Translations under genes and position numbers: made by a program
Shown here: positions 34,932-44,633 of the stretch, in pieces
Numbering within the stretch: position 1 is the first letter of the stretch
Layout: each line of letters opens with the position of its first letter
The notes under the pieces: model-generated
Databases searched by the model: none
What the model was told of the DNA's origin: nothing
Seen by the model: only the letters and a program-made list of their open reading frames with translations
Source of the DNA: an uncultured Adlercreutzia sp.
Lineage (GTDB): Bacteria > Actinomycetota > Coriobacteriia > Coriobacteriales > Eggerthellaceae
DNA length: 64,000 nucleotides
Assembly: GCF_958431955.1 (NCBI RefSeq)
Contig: NZ_CAUASN010000006.1
Coordinates: 40,564 to 104,563 of the forward strand
Direction of reading: 5' to 3'

Positions 34932-37589
34932 ATGACCGACCCCACTGCACTTGCCGCCGAAGAAGGCACCTACGAGACTCCCGACGACTTCGCCGCCGAG
35001 GCAGCGCGCGACGGGGAAGGCGCCGGCGCGCCGGTCGACCCCTTCGAGCCCGGCTCGCTCGGCTGGCTTCTGCCCTGGTCGGAAACGGGCGAGGGCGACG
35101 TGCTCACCCCCGACGAGGCCCTGGAGGTGTTCCTGGAATGGGTGGAATCCCGCGGGCTTGAGCTGTGGCCCCATCAGGAAGACGCGCTCATGGACCTGGC
35201 CGTGGGCGACTCGGTGATACTGGGCACCCCCACGGGCTCGGGCAAGTCCATGGTGGCGCTCGGCCTGTGCTTCATGGCCGTGGCCACGGGGCGCACGGCC
35301 TACTACACGGCCCCCATCAAGGCGCTCGTATCCGAGAAGTTCTTCGACATGGTGGATGTGCTCGGGCGCGAGAACGTGGGCATGATCACCGGTGACAGCA
35401 CCATCAACACCGAGGCGCCGGTCATCTGCTGCACGGCGGAAATCCTTGCGAACCAGGCGCTGCGCGAGGGGCCGACGTCGAAGGTGGGCTGCGTGGTGAT
35501 GGACGAGTTCCACTTCTACGCCGACCCCGACCGCGGCTGGGCCTGGCAGGTGCCGCTGCTCACCCTGCCGCGCGCCCAGTTCCTGCTCATGAGCGCCACG
35601 CTGGGCGACGTGAGCGACATCGCCGACGCGCTGGAGGAGCGCACCGGGCGCCCCGTGGACCGCATCGTGGACGCGCCGCGGCCTGTGCCGCTGTCCTACG
35701 ACTACACCTTCGAGACCCTGGAGGCCACGGTGGAGCTGGGCCTGCGGGCCGGCGAGGCGCCCATGTACATCGTGCACTTCTCCCAGGACGAGGCGCTCAA
35801 GAACGCCCGCGCGCTCGCGAGCTACGGCGTGGCCGACAAGGAGCAGCGCGAGGCGGTGAAGGCCGCCATGAAGGGCACGAAGTTCACCACGCCCTTCGGC
35901 AAGATCCTCCAGCGGCTGCTCGCCGCGGGCGTGGGCGTGCACCACGCGGGCATGCTGCCGCGCTACCGCCTGCTGGTGGAGCGTCTGGCCCAGCAGGGGC
36001 TGCTGCCGGTCATCTGCGGCACCGACACGCTGGGCGTGGGCATCAACGTGCCCATCCACACGGTGGTGCTCACCCAGCTCACCAAATTCGACGGGCAGAA
36101 GATGCGCCGTCTGCGCTCGCGCGAGTTCCACCAGATCGTGGGCCGTGCGGGACGGTCCGGCTTCGACACCGAGGGCCTGGTGGTGGCGCTCGCCCCCGAG
36201 CACGAGATCGAGAACCACAAGGCCCTGTTGAAAGCGGGCGACGATCCGAAGAAGCAGCGCCGCGTGAAGAAGAAGCAGCCGCCCGAGGGCTTCGTCAGCT
36301 GGAACAAGCAGACCTTCGAGCACCTCATCGAGAAGCCGCCCGAGAAGCTGAACCCCCGCATGCGCATCACACATTCCATGGTGCTGTCGGTGGTGAGCCG
36401 CGGGGGCGATGCCTGGGCCAACGTGCATCAGCTCATCGCCGACTCGGCCCAAACCCCCGAGGAGAAGATCAGGCTGAACGCGCGGGCCGACGAGATCTTC
36501 CACACGCTTCTGGAGGCCGGCGTGGTGGTGCGCGGCCAGGACGAGGCGGGCAACCCCTCCTACGAGCTCACGGTTGAGCTGCCCGAGGACTTCGCGCTCG
36601 ACCAGCCGCTCTCGCCGTTTCTGCTGGCGGCGCTCGATTTGCTGGACCCGGAGAGCCCCGACTACGCCCTGGACGTCATCTCGCTCGTGGAGGCCACGCT
36701 GGAGAACCCGGGCAAGGTGCTGCGGGCCCAGGAGCGCAAGGCACGCGACGCGGCCATGGCCGCCATGAAGGCCGACGGCGTGGAGTACGAGGAGCGCATC
36801 GAGCGCCTGGCCGAGATCACCTACCCGAAGCCCCTGGAAGAGCTGCTCGACCACGCCTTCGAGCTGTACTGCCAGGGCGTGCCGTGGGCCCGCGACTACG
36901 AGCTTTTGCCCAAGAGCGTGCTGCGCGACATGGTGGAGACGGCGAGCGACTTCAAGACCTACATCGGCCGCTACGGCATCGCGAAATCGGAGGGGACGCT
37001 GCTGCGCTACCTGTCCGACGCCTTCCGCGTGCTCGTGCGCACCCTGCCGCCCGATGTGCTGGACGACCGGCTGCGCGACATCATCGCCTGGCTTGGCTTC
37101 ATGGTGCGCACCACCGACTCGTCGCTCGTGGACGCCTGGGAGAGCGCCGGCGAGCTGCCCGAGGCCGGCGCGCCCCCGCAGGCCGCCGACGCCGTGGTGG
37201 CCGACCGCCACGGCATGGAAGTCATGGTGAGAAACGCGCTCTTCGCCCGCGTGCGCCTGGCATCGCTCGACCGCACCCGCGAGCTGGGCAGCTTGGACGA
37301 GGACTGGGGCTTTACTGAGCGTACTTGGGATGCGGCCCTGGACGACTACTTCGCCGAGCACAACGAGATTCGCATCGACGGCGACGCGCGAAGCGCGGCC
37401 TACCTGACCATCGACGAGGGGCCGGAGCAGGACGCGCACCTCTGGCACGTGCGCCAGATCTTCCTCGACGAGGACGGCGACGGCGACTTCCGTATCGAGG
37501 CCGATGTGGACCTGGACGCCACCCAGGAGGAAGGCGAGGTCATCTTCAAGAACTACCGCGTCGGCTTCGTGGAAGATTTGGCGGAATAG
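34932..37589 (+). CDS. Ski2-like DEAD/DEAH-box helicase with DUF3516 domain
   Basis: An 885-residue ATP-dependent helicase. Motifs in order: GTPTGSGKS (Walker A, near residue 100), DEFH (motif II), SATLG (III), GVHHAGMLPRYR, GTDTLGVGIN and QIVGRAGRSG (V-VI). The C-terminal half matches the DUF3516 region found in actinobacterial members. It is probably an RNA helicase. The gene stands alone after the divergent antiporter. Its last 35 nt recur, diverged, at about 44.6 kb. Confidence 0.92.
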   Translation: MTDPTALAAEEGTYETPDDFAAEAARDGEGAGAPVDPFEPGSLGWLLPWSETGEGDVLTPDEALEVFLEWVESRGLELWPHQEDALMDLAVGDSVILGTPTGSGKSMVALGLCFMAVATGRTAYYTAPIKALVSEKFFDMVDVLGRENVGMITGDSTINTEAPVICCTAEILANQALREGPTSKVGCVVMDEFHFYADPDRGWAWQVPLLTLPRAQFLLMSATLGDVSDIADALEERTGRPVDRIVDAPRPVPLSYDYTFETLEATVELGLRAGEAPMYIVHFSQDEALKNARALASYGVADKEQREAVKAAMKGTKFTTPFGKILQRLLAAGVGVHHAGMLPRYRLLVERLAQQGLLPVICGTDTLGVGINVPIHTVVLTQLTKFDGQKMRRLRSREFHQIVGRAGRSGFDTEGLVVALAPEHEIENHKALLKAGDDPKKQRRVKKKQPPEGFVSWNKQTFEHLIEKPPEKLNPRMRITHSMVLSVVSRGGDAWANVHQLIADSAQTPEEKIRLNARADEIFHTLLEAGVVVRGQDEAGNPSYELTVELPEDFALDQPLSPFLLAALDLLDPESPDYALDVISLVEATLENPGKVLRAQERKARDAAMAAMKADGVEYEERIERLAEITYPKPLEELLDHAFELYCQGVPWARDYELLPKSVLRDMVETASDFKTYIGRYGIAKSEGTLLRYLSDAFRVLVRTLPPDVLDDRLRDIIAWLGFMVRTTDSSLVDAWESAGELPEAGAPPQAADAVVADRHGMEVMVRNALFARVRLASLDRTRELGSLDEDWGFTERTWDAALDDYFAEHNEIRIDGDARSAAYLTIDEGPEQDAHLWHVRQIFLDEDGDGDFRIEADVDLDATQEEGEVIFKNYRVGFVEDLAE
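37555..37589 (+). repeat. Direct repeat copy 1: helicase 3' end
   Basis: The last 35 nt of the helicase gene. The copy at 44634-44668 matches 30 of 35 positions, with a perfect 20-nt run (TCGGCTTCGTGGAAGATTTG). The two copies bracket two flavin reductase/LuxR modules. Confidence 0.65.
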
Positions 37590-37659
37590 CGCCCGCAGAA
37601 GCGGCGCCCTCGCCTTTCGCCGGCGCTGTGCCACCGGCAAATATCTCTGCAACGCAGAA

Positions 37660-37681
37660 GGCCCTCGCCGAGGCGAGGGCC
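37660..37681 (-). terminator. Hairpin after a flavin reductase gene
   Basis: GGCCCTCGC-N4-GCGAGGGCC, a 9-bp perfect stem about 36 nt past the stop of the minus-strand reductase and between it and the convergent helicase gene. The T-tract is weak, so terminator activity is likely but not certain. Confidence 0.55.
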
Positions 37682-37717
37682 CGAGGGGAGGGCGAAAACG
37701 CGCATCGCGCCGAAAGG

Positions 37718-39394
37718 CTAGGCTCCCAGGGCGCGGTCGGCGGCGAACTGGCCGGCCCGGCGGCCGCCCGTGCAGGCACGGCCGTGGCTGGCGCCCGAGA
37801 TGGTAATGGGATAATCGCCGAAGAAGAAGCTGCCAGAGCAGTTGCCAGCCGCCCACAGCCCCTCGATGGGGCGGGCCTCGGCGTTGAGAACCTGCTGGCT
37901 CTCGTTGATCTTCAGACCGCCCATGGTCACCAGCAGCGTCGTGCCGGAGTGCACGCCGTAGAAGGGGGGCTCGGTGAGCGAGCTCAGGCACTGCTTGCGC
38001 TTGCCGAAGTCCTCGTCCACGCCGGCGGCGCACAGCTCGTTGTAGCGCTCGATGGACGCCTTGGCCGTTTCCACATCGATGCCCTCCATCTTGGCCAAAA
38101 GCTCGTCGATGGTGTCGGCCGAGATGATGGCGCCCTCCTCGATGAACTGCTGGATCTGCTCGGGATTGTGCAGAGGCGAGCGGAAGTCCTTGCAGACCAC
38201 CATGCCCATAGCCGGGCCGTCGGTCTCCCACTTGCTGTCCCAGAACACCCACTTCATGTGGCGGGGCTGCGCGTTGTGGGCACGGCACACGAAGGCGTAG
38301 GGCATGTCCTCGTTGCAGAAGCGCTCGCCCAGATCGTTCAGGTAGAGCCACGGCTGACGCGTCAGCGGAATGGAGGGCATGTGCTCCAGGCCCTCAACAC
38401 CCTCGTCGAAGTACATCGGGCAGTGGGGCGCCTCGTCGATGGCGCCGCCTACCCAAGCGCCCATGCGAATGCCGTCGCCGGTGTTGTGCGGCGGCGTCGA
38501 GATGTTGTGCACGTCCTCCTCGTGTCCGGGTACGAACGCGTCCATCATCTCCTCGTCGGCACCGTAGCCGCCGGTGGCAAGCACGACGCCCTTGGCATCG
38601 ACGCGGGTCACGCCGGATTTGTCCTCGAAGATGACGCCGGCCACCGCGCCGTCTTCGCCCTGCACCAGCTGCTTGGCCTCGGCATTGAACCGCACGTCCA
38701 CGCCCAGCTCGACAGCATAGGCCGTGAAGGCCTTGGCCCAGCCGATGGCGAAGGGCGGCTCGTAGCCCGCCTCGCTTCCTTCGGCGATAAGATCCTCGGT
38801 GGGAATGATCTGGAACGCGTCGGTGGCGAAGTGCTCGTACCAGGCATCGGGAATCACCTGCATCTCCAGGGGCATGGGGGCGATGGCGATACCGTGGTCC
38901 GTGAGCATGTCAGCAGCCCAGTCGAGCGCCTCGGCCGAGTGGTCGACCCATGCCTGCACCACGCGGTAATCGCCGCGGTGGTCGCCCCAGCGAAGCACCT
39001 CCTGCAGCACATCCTGCTTGCGCTCGCGCAGATCGATACCGGCCTCAAGCTGTATCTTGCCGCCGATGGCGCCGTAATCGATGCCGCGGAATTGGCCCGC
39101 TCCCGTCTTCTCCAACAGCACCACCTTCGCGCCCTTCTCGGCCGCTGAGCAAGCCGCCGAGAAGCCGGCCATGCCGCCGCCGATGACCACCACGTCGGCC
39201 TCCTCGGTGCTATCGACAGCCTCGATGGGCTCGGGCGCGATCTCCCAGGTATAGCCCTCCGGTTCCGACGAGCCCGTCTCGGCCATGGTCTGGGGCGCGC
39301 AGCCCGCAAGGCCCGCCGCGGCAGCGGCAGCGGTGGCAGCAGCCCCCAGGCCCAGGAAGCCGCGGCGGCTCATCTTCATGTTCTCCGTAGTCAT
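37718..39394 (-). CDS. Tat-exported FAD-binding reductase, flavocytochrome c family (3)
   Basis: A 558-residue exported flavoprotein with twin-arginine signal MSRRGFLGLG, lipobox LAGC (29-32) and FAD motif GGGMAG at 72-77. The C-terminal signature GNCSGSFFFGDYPITISGA and GRACTGGRRAGQ follow the variant seen in the other regulator-linked reductases rather than fumarate reductase. It has no haem domain. It is divergent from a membrane LuxR gene. The start is set by AAAAGGAGGGATCGC before ATG. Confidence 0.9.
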   Translation of the reverse strand: MTTENMKMSRRGFLGLGAAATAAAAAAGLAGCAPQTMAETGSSEPEGYTWEIAPEPIEAVDSTEEADVVVIGGGMAGFSAACSAAEKGAKVVLLEKTGAGQFRGIDYGAIGGKIQLEAGIDLRERKQDVLQEVLRWGDHRGDYRVVQAWVDHSAEALDWAADMLTDHGIAIAPMPLEMQVIPDAWYEHFATDAFQIIPTEDLIAEGSEAGYEPPFAIGWAKAFTAYAVELGVDVRFNAEAKQLVQGEDGAVAGVIFEDKSGVTRVDAKGVVLATGGYGADEEMMDAFVPGHEEDVHNISTPPHNTGDGIRMGAWVGGAIDEAPHCPMYFDEGVEGLEHMPSIPLTRQPWLYLNDLGERFCNEDMPYAFVCRAHNAQPRHMKWVFWDSKWETDGPAMGMVVCKDFRSPLHNPEQIQQFIEEGAIISADTIDELLAKMEGIDVETAKASIERYNELCAAGVDEDFGKRKQCLSSLTEPPFYGVHSGTTLLVTMGGLKINESQQVLNAEARPIEGLWAAGNCSGSFFFGDYPITISGASHGRACTGGRRAGQFAADRALGA

Positions 39395-39557
39395 GCGATC
39401 CCTCCTTTTGGTTGACTGACAGCGCCCATGATGCCCGTTCCGCACAGGGCCTGTCTATCGGCATAAAACGAGTATTCCCAGTTCAGCGCCATCGGTAAAA
39501 AGTGATGATTGACGGGAAAAGCCCCTCTATGACACTATGGCGGCGGAGGTGGTGCGC
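39395..39557. promoter_or_regulatory. Divergent reductase-luxR control region
   Basis: A short region that must hold both promoters. It contains the inverse of GAACTGGGAA (39475-39484), which also occurs upstream of the 4.9-kb reductase gene. No clear palindrome was found. GGAGGT at 39545-39550 is the ribosome site that decides the LuxR start. Confidence 0.35.
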
Positions 39558-41060
39558 ATGTTCGCCCGATGGTGGGACAATTTTCAGGAAAGCTGCGATA
39601 TACGGCTTGCAGCCGGAGCAGGCTGCGCCGCCGCGTGGGTGCTTCTTGTCGCCGTATCTCCCGTTCTCTCCGTCTCCCCCACCCTCACAGTCAGCGGGCC
39701 GAGTTGGCGACCTTGCGTTGCAATCGGCGCCGCCGTTGCTTTCGGGGCGGCAGCCATCACGAGCAACCCCAGGATCCTCAAGGCAGGACGGGCGCTGCCC
39801 CACCTACCGCTTCTCGTCGCGGGAGCGGCGCTCTCCTTCGCAGGCGTCGTCCTTCACCATAGCTCCGACACGATAGCCATTACCGTCATAGCAGCCCTCT
39901 GCACAGGGGGCGGTCTGGCGGCCCTCGTCTTAGGCTGGGTACCGCCCTTCGCCTCGATCCGACTTCGCAAGCGCGTCGTGGGAACGGTGGCCACGGCCTT
40001 CGCCGGCGCGGTCCTCTACCTGCTTGTCGCCATGATCCCCTCCCCCGCAAACCTCGGTGCCGCCCTCGCCCTCCTCGTAGCTTCCCCTCTTCTCGCCGCG
40101 CAGATCAATCCCCCCGATGCGATCTCCTCAGCTGCCGTGCCGTGCGCTGCCACCCCGCTGCGCCTTTTCGGCCCCGAGCTTTCCGCCGGCGCTCTCGTCT
40201 TCGGAACCCTGTTCGTTCTTGCCGGCCACGTCCTCCCCGATATCGAGCACGCCTGGATGGCCTCGCCTGTTCCCGGCATGATCAACGTCGCGCTCTTTCT
40301 CGTTCTCGAGACAGCGCTCACCCTTTATATGGTTCGGCGGGTGCGCCGCGAGAGTCCGACGGTCGCCTACCGCCCCGTCATTATTTTCGCCGCCCTGGGC
40401 TTCCTGCTTCTTCCCTTCGTTGACGAGCGCGGCGCTCTCCTCTGCATGGCCATCTCCTTCGCTGGCTTCGGCTGCTTCCTCGTGTACTTCTGGATCGTCA
40501 TGGGAAATATCTGCCAGCATCGGCATAGCGTCCCCATACCCACCTACGGCTTCGGCCTCTTCCTCATCTTCGTCGGCTTCCTTATCGGCGAGACTGCCTG
40601 CCAAGTTCTCTACTCGCTCCCCCATGAGGCCTTCAGCTATGCTGCCACGATCAGCATCCTCTCGCTTTTCCTCCTCGTCGTACTGGCATGGAGCATGACC
40701 GACGGGGCGCGGTTCGCCCAAGAGACCGCGGAAATGGGCGGCATCCCCTTCGTCATGGACGGCGCAGCCGCCGAGAAGGACAGCGCCGAACACGACAGCG
40801 ACACCTCTGCCGACCGCATCGCCCAAGCCGCAATCCTCTACAACCTGTCGCCGCGCGAAACGGAAGTCGTCGAGTTGCTGCTGCGCGGCCGCAGCATTCC
40901 CTACATATGTGACGAGCTGTTCATCGCCAAAAGCACCGCCCAGACCCACGTGCGGCACATCTACGCCAAAATGGACATCACCGGCGGTCGGCAGGAACTC
41001 ATCGATCGCATCGAATCGGCAGACGAGGCTCAAAGACCTTCTCCGCCTCCAACAGCATGA
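39558..41060 (+). CDS. Membrane-embedded LuxR family regulator (3)
   Basis: A 500-residue regulator: about twelve hydrophobic segments up to residue 385 and a C-terminal helix-turn-helix (LSPRETEVVELLLRGRSIPY, then AKSTAQTHVRHIYAKMDI). The HTH resembles that of the 3.1-kb paralogue (shared GRSIPYI segment). It is divergent from a Tat flavin reductase, its likely target. An ATG seven codons upstream exists, but GGAGGT with 7-nt spacing supports the chosen start. Its 3' end overlaps, antisense, a relic of a small gene. Confidence 0.9.
   Translation: MFARWWDNFQESCDIRLAAGAGCAAAWVLLVAVSPVLSVSPTLTVSGPSWRPCVAIGAAVAFGAAAITSNPRILKAGRALPHLPLLVAGAALSFAGVVLHHSSDTIAITVIAALCTGGGLAALVLGWVPPFASIRLRKRVVGTVATAFAGAVLYLLVAMIPSPANLGAALALLVASPLLAAQINPPDAISSAAVPCAATPLRLFGPELSAGALVFGTLFVLAGHVLPDIEHAWMASPVPGMINVALFLVLETALTLYMVRRVRRESPTVAYRPVIIFAALGFLLLPFVDERGALLCMAISFAGFGCFLVYFWIVMGNICQHRHSVPIPTYGFGLFLIFVGFLIGETACQVLYSLPHEAFSYAATISILSLFLLVVLAWSMTDGARFAQETAEMGGIPFVMDGAAAEKDSAEHDSDTSADRIAQAAILYNLSPRETEVVELLLRGRSIPYICDELFIAKSTAQTHVRHIYAKMDITGGRQELIDRIESADEAQRPSPPPTA
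40999..41058 (-). pseudogene. Relic of the small gene found next to the 45-kb LuxR gene
   Basis: The minus strand carries an ATG preceded by AGGAGCAGAATC and an upstream segment matching the leader of the intact small gene: 26 of 33 positions between 41056-41088 and 45219-45251 agree. The relic reads MLLEAEKVFEP and stops after 19 codons, against MISEAEAGVLHEL in the intact gene. It occupies the same place, just downstream of a minus-strand LuxR gene, but is cut short where the opposing LuxR gene ends. Confidence 0.55.
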
Positions 41061-41145
41061 TTCTGCTCCTGTAACTTATTGCGTTATCGCAATAATAAAG
41101 AAGAACAACGCGGGGTAGCCGCCACGCTACCGCTTGGAAATGAGA

Positions 41146-42597
41146 TCATTCGGACGTCTCGGGAGCATCCTGCTCTTGTTCCACGGCATCAATGAGCTGC
41201 TGTTGAGAGTGTACGCCGAGCTTGCGGTAGATATTGCGCGTATGCGTCTTGACGGTGTTCCTTGAAACAACCAGCGCGCTCTCGATAAAGCGGCTGTTCC
41301 TTCCCCGGGCGAGCAGCGGGAAGATGTCGCTCTCGCGCGGGGTGAGCCCGAAACGCTCGATCATGGCGGCGCATACCTCGTCGAGCGTGCCCTCTTCCTT
41401 CGCCACAGGCAATTCCACCGGACGAATGCTCGAAATGACGTCCTCGAAGCTATACCCGCGCAGGAAGAGAATGGCGTAGACGACAAAGCAGCAGAAGAAC
41501 GCCACAGCTATCAGGTTGTCCCAGTACAGCCCCATCTGCTCCAACTCGATGGCAACGGTCCATATCAGGGAGTCGGCAAATACACCGATCTCGAAGGCCG
41601 CCACGCCGAACAAGACGAGAGACGGCGCCGCCCACACGTTGCGGGACGAGAGCTCGAAGAACAGCAGCCACACAAAGAGCATGAACAAGTTCGAGCCACT
41701 GAACATAACCGCCAGCGCTGCATGGCCCACCGAATCCGCCAGGACGTCTTGGGCCGGCATCGTCACGAAAGCAAAGCCCACGATCGAGGAGAGGAGCGCC
41801 GCATAGTAGAAGTCATCGACATCGGGTTTCCCGCGGGAGACGACCGCAACAAGGACCCCTATGGCCACCGTCGCCGCAAGGCACGTCAGGGGCACGAGTC
41901 GAGCTGAGAGCGGGGCCGCCAGAGACCAGGCAACATGCCCATAGCCGCTCATGCACGCGAACAACAAGATCATGACGAACAGCTTGTTGGAGAACGGAAG
42001 GAACGAACCGGGATTCGTCGCCGCCAAATCGCTCGGCGCGGCAGAGCACGTGAAGGACCGCAGCTCCCCCGCAACACGGTCCGCAAGCAAGCGGCTCACG
42101 CACCCCAGCCCCAGCGCGCACAGCACGAGGCACCAGGGGGAATCGGATGCAGCGGGAACGGCCGAGGACACGATGAGGTAGCCCGCGAAGCCGGTAAGCA
42201 AGCTCACCGTGCGCCGTCTGCGATCGAGCTTCGCGGCAGATAAAGCCGTTTGGACGAACGCCCACGCCACGCCGATTCCCGCAGCACTCAGCCCCACGAG
42301 AACGGCAAGGAAGCCCACCGCTCCGGCAATCGGGGCAGCGATGCGCCACGACCGGCGCGCCAGCAAATCGAGATGATCGTGAATCGCAAAAGCCAAAACG
42401 CCAAGGGCCACGATGCCCATCAAGACCGTTGCGATACGCCACGCCAGAGCCCCCGCATCGAAGGACACCACGCAGAGACGGGCAAGCATCTGCATCCCGA
42501 ACACGCAGATAAGAAAGCAGACGGCGGTCGTCCAATCGACACGACGCGGGAAAGCCTCCCCTTCGCTCGGCGGTCCTTCCTCTTTTCTTGTCTCCAC
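41146..42597 (-). CDS. Membrane-embedded LuxR family regulator (4)
   Basis: A 483-residue regulator with about twelve hydrophobic segments (residues 20-400) and a C-terminal LuxR helix-turn-helix (LTPRESDIFPLLARGRNSRF, then SRNTVKTHTRNIYRKLGVHS). It is divergent from the flavin reductase at 42.8 kb. Two GTG codons compete; the second, 8 nt after GGAGG, is preferred to the first, 1 nt after it. Sequence just before the HTH (CAAMIERFGL) resembles that of the 45-kb paralogue (CAAMAADFVL), supporting origin by module duplication. Confidence 0.9.
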   Translation of the reverse strand: METRKEEGPPSEGEAFPRRVDWTTAVCFLICVFGMQMLARLCVVSFDAGALAWRIATVLMGIVALGVLAFAIHDHLDLLARRSWRIAAPIAGAVGFLAVLVGLSAAGIGVAWAFVQTALSAAKLDRRRRTVSLLTGFAGYLIVSSAVPAASDSPWCLVLCALGLGCVSRLLADRVAGELRSFTCSAAPSDLAATNPGSFLPFSNKLFVMILLFACMSGYGHVAWSLAAPLSARLVPLTCLAATVAIGVLVAVVSRGKPDVDDFYYAALLSSIVGFAFVTMPAQDVLADSVGHAALAVMFSGSNLFMLFVWLLFFELSSRNVWAAPSLVLFGVAAFEIGVFADSLIWTVAIELEQMGLYWDNLIAVAFFCCFVVYAILFLRGYSFEDVISSIRPVELPVAKEEGTLDEVCAAMIERFGLTPRESDIFPLLARGRNSRFIESALVVSRNTVKTHTRNIYRKLGVHSQQQLIDAVEQEQDAPETSE

Positions 42598-42853
42598 TTT
42601 CCACACCTCCCGAAAACCTTGCTCATCTTACCAGGCGAAGCGCCTCTTTCGCATCACGCCGTCAAACGCCACCAGGCATTTTTCCGAATTTCACCCCCCT
42701 AAGGTGAAGGAAATAGCCGTGAATTTCATGAACCGAGGGCGAAGACCGAAGCTGCACGACCCGCTAGGCTCTGAGCAGTGCCGCAATCAGGCGGCGCAAC
42801 CAGACAATGCACTTGAAGCAAGGACGAAACGTCCTCAAGGAAAGGAGCGGAGG
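42598..42853. promoter_or_regulatory. Divergent luxR-reductase control region with a dyad
   Basis: TTCACC-N7-GGTGAA forms a dyad at 42690-42708, flanked by TTTCC (42681) and GGAAA (42709). This is a good candidate operator for the adjacent LuxR regulator. Confidence 0.5.
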
Positions 42854-44545
42854 ATGACCAACGACGCTATTTCGCGCCGCGGCTTCGTCGGACTGGGGCT
42901 CATGATGGGAGCCGGCACTATCGGAGCCGGGCTCGCCGGCTGCGCACCCTCAACGGGAAGCACTTCGGCAGAAAGCGATCTATCTGATACGGGGCAAGCC
43001 GTCGCAGAGGACTGGCTGGGCGCCGAACCCCAGATCGACGAGATCGCTGAGACCAAAACCGTCGACCTGCTCATCATCGGCGCCGGCAATGCGGGCCTCG
43101 CCGCCGCGGCTACAGCCGCCGATCTCGGTCTCGACTTCATGCTCTGTGAGAAGTCGGGCGCTGTGCAAGGCGCGCGCATGTGGATCGGCGCCGTCAACAC
43201 GAAGTACCACGACGCTGCCTCCATCGAGGTTGACGAGGGCAAGCTGCTCAACGAATTGGCCCGCTACGCCTCGTTCAAATGCAACCAGCGTGTTTGGCGG
43301 ACCTGGATCCGCGAGAGCGCCGAGATGATCGACTGGCTCGACGGCATTATGGGAGCCGAGGCGGAACTCGACACCGTCGGCTACGACCACGCCACCGGCG
43401 GCACGGACTACTACGTCCCGCCGATCCAGCACATGTACTCCATGGATGCAGACGACCGCAACAGCGTGCTGGAGGCCTACATCAACGCCAAGGGCCACGA
43501 GGTCAGCTTCGGTCACGAACTCGTGAAGCTTCTCCGCGAGGAGAGCGGCCCCGTAACCGGTGCCATCTTCGCAACCGACAACGGATACACGCAGGTCAAC
43601 GCCGCCAACACCATCCTCGCCACCGGCGGCTACCCCGCCAACCGCGCCATGGTTCGCAGCCTCGCGCCCATCATCACGCAATGCGTCACCGCCGACGGAT
43701 TCATGCCTGGCAACGACGGCAGCGGCATCAAGGCGGGCCTGTGGGCCGGCGCGAAGATGGACGCCGAGTGCGCACCCATGATCTTCGACCGCGGCGCTGT
43801 CCTCCCCGGCACCGATGCCGGCTACGAGAGCGATGACGACGATGCCTGCTTCCAAAGCACCTACGGTGGCATCGGCCAGTTCGGCATGGGCAGCCAGCCT
43901 TTCATGAAGGTGTCTCGTCACGGTCGGCGATTCGCGAACGAATCCACCCCCTACGACTTCATCTGCCACGCCGCGGCCCAGCAGCCCGGCGGCGTTTGGT
44001 GCCAAATTTTCGACGCCAACGCCGTAGAGGATATGAACCGCTTCTCCACGGTAGGCTGCTCGAAGGGCGCGCTCATGCCCTTCATGGGAGGCGCGCCCAT
44101 CGACGAGGCCTTTGCCGATGAGCTGGAGCGCGGATTCGTCGTCAAGGCTGACACCATCGAGGAACTCGCTGACGGCCTTGGCTTCACCGACAACGCGAAA
44201 AGCGCCTTCATCGAGGAAGTCGACCGCTACAACACCTTCTACGACAACCAGTTCGATGAGGACTTCGGCAAGGAGGCGTTCCGCCTGAGCAGCCTCAAGA
44301 CCCCTCCCTTCTACGGCTGCTGGTATGGCGGCACGCTCTTGGCGACCGTCGACGGGCTGTGCATCAACGAGGACATGCAGGTGCTTGACGAGGCCAGCAA
44401 CATCATCGAGGGCCTCTACGCTGCGGGAGACTGCTCGGGAAGCTTGTTCTCAGGCAACTACCCTGAATACCTCGTCGGCTGCGCATGCGGTCGCACCGTC
44501 ACCTTCGGTCGCCACGCCGTGAAACACGCCGCTGGCCAGCTGTAA
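42854..44545 (+). CDS. Tat-exported FAD-binding reductase, flavocytochrome c family (4)
   Basis: A 563-residue exported flavoprotein with twin-arginine signal ISRRGFVGLG, lipobox LAGC (27-30) and FAD motif GAGNAG at 76-81. The C-terminal signature is GDCSGSLFSGNYPEYLVGC and GRTVTFGRHAV. It is closest in this window to the 28.8-kb paralogue (shared WIGAVNTKYH and LLNELARYASFK stretches). It is divergent from its own membrane LuxR gene and followed by a strong terminator. The start follows AAAGGAGCGGAGG. Substrate unknown. Confidence 0.9.
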   Translation: MTNDAISRRGFVGLGLMMGAGTIGAGLAGCAPSTGSTSAESDLSDTGQAVAEDWLGAEPQIDEIAETKTVDLLIIGAGNAGLAAAATAADLGLDFMLCEKSGAVQGARMWIGAVNTKYHDAASIEVDEGKLLNELARYASFKCNQRVWRTWIRESAEMIDWLDGIMGAEAELDTVGYDHATGGTDYYVPPIQHMYSMDADDRNSVLEAYINAKGHEVSFGHELVKLLREESGPVTGAIFATDNGYTQVNAANTILATGGYPANRAMVRSLAPIITQCVTADGFMPGNDGSGIKAGLWAGAKMDAECAPMIFDRGAVLPGTDAGYESDDDDACFQSTYGGIGQFGMGSQPFMKVSRHGRRFANESTPYDFICHAAAQQPGGVWCQIFDANAVEDMNRFSTVGCSKGALMPFMGGAPIDEAFADELERGFVVKADTIEELADGLGFTDNAKSAFIEEVDRYNTFYDNQFDEDFGKEAFRLSSLKTPPFYGCWYGGTLLATVDGLCINEDMQVLDEASNIIEGLYAAGDCSGSLFSGNYPEYLVGCACGRTVTFGRHAVKHAAGQL

Positions 44546-44580
44546 GTTATCCCCTGTAGTTGAGATAGCCCCTCCCTCTA

Positions 44581-44624
44581 GCCCTGCCGCAGCTTCCTCC
44601 CCGCTGCGGCAGGGCCGCTTTTCC
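44581..44624 (+). terminator. Rho-independent terminator of a flavin reductase
   Basis: A perfect 13-bp stem (GCCCTGCCGCAGC / GCTGCGGCAGGGC) with a 9-nt loop, followed by CGCTTTTCC, 35 nt after the stop codon of the reductase. Confidence 0.85.
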
Positions 44625-44633
44625 AAGTTTTCC

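Noticed and set aside
34881..38351. 1156-codon minus-strand frame opposite the helicase gene
   Set aside because: It is antisense to a helicase with complete motifs and continues into the opposite frame of a flavin reductase; composition is that of a shadow frame.
41076..41095. TTATTGCG-N4-CGCAATAA as a terminator
   Set aside because: The stem is AT-rich and most of it belongs to a leader shared with the small gene at 45.2 kb; it is better explained as promoter/leader sequence of a relic, though weak terminator activity is not excluded.
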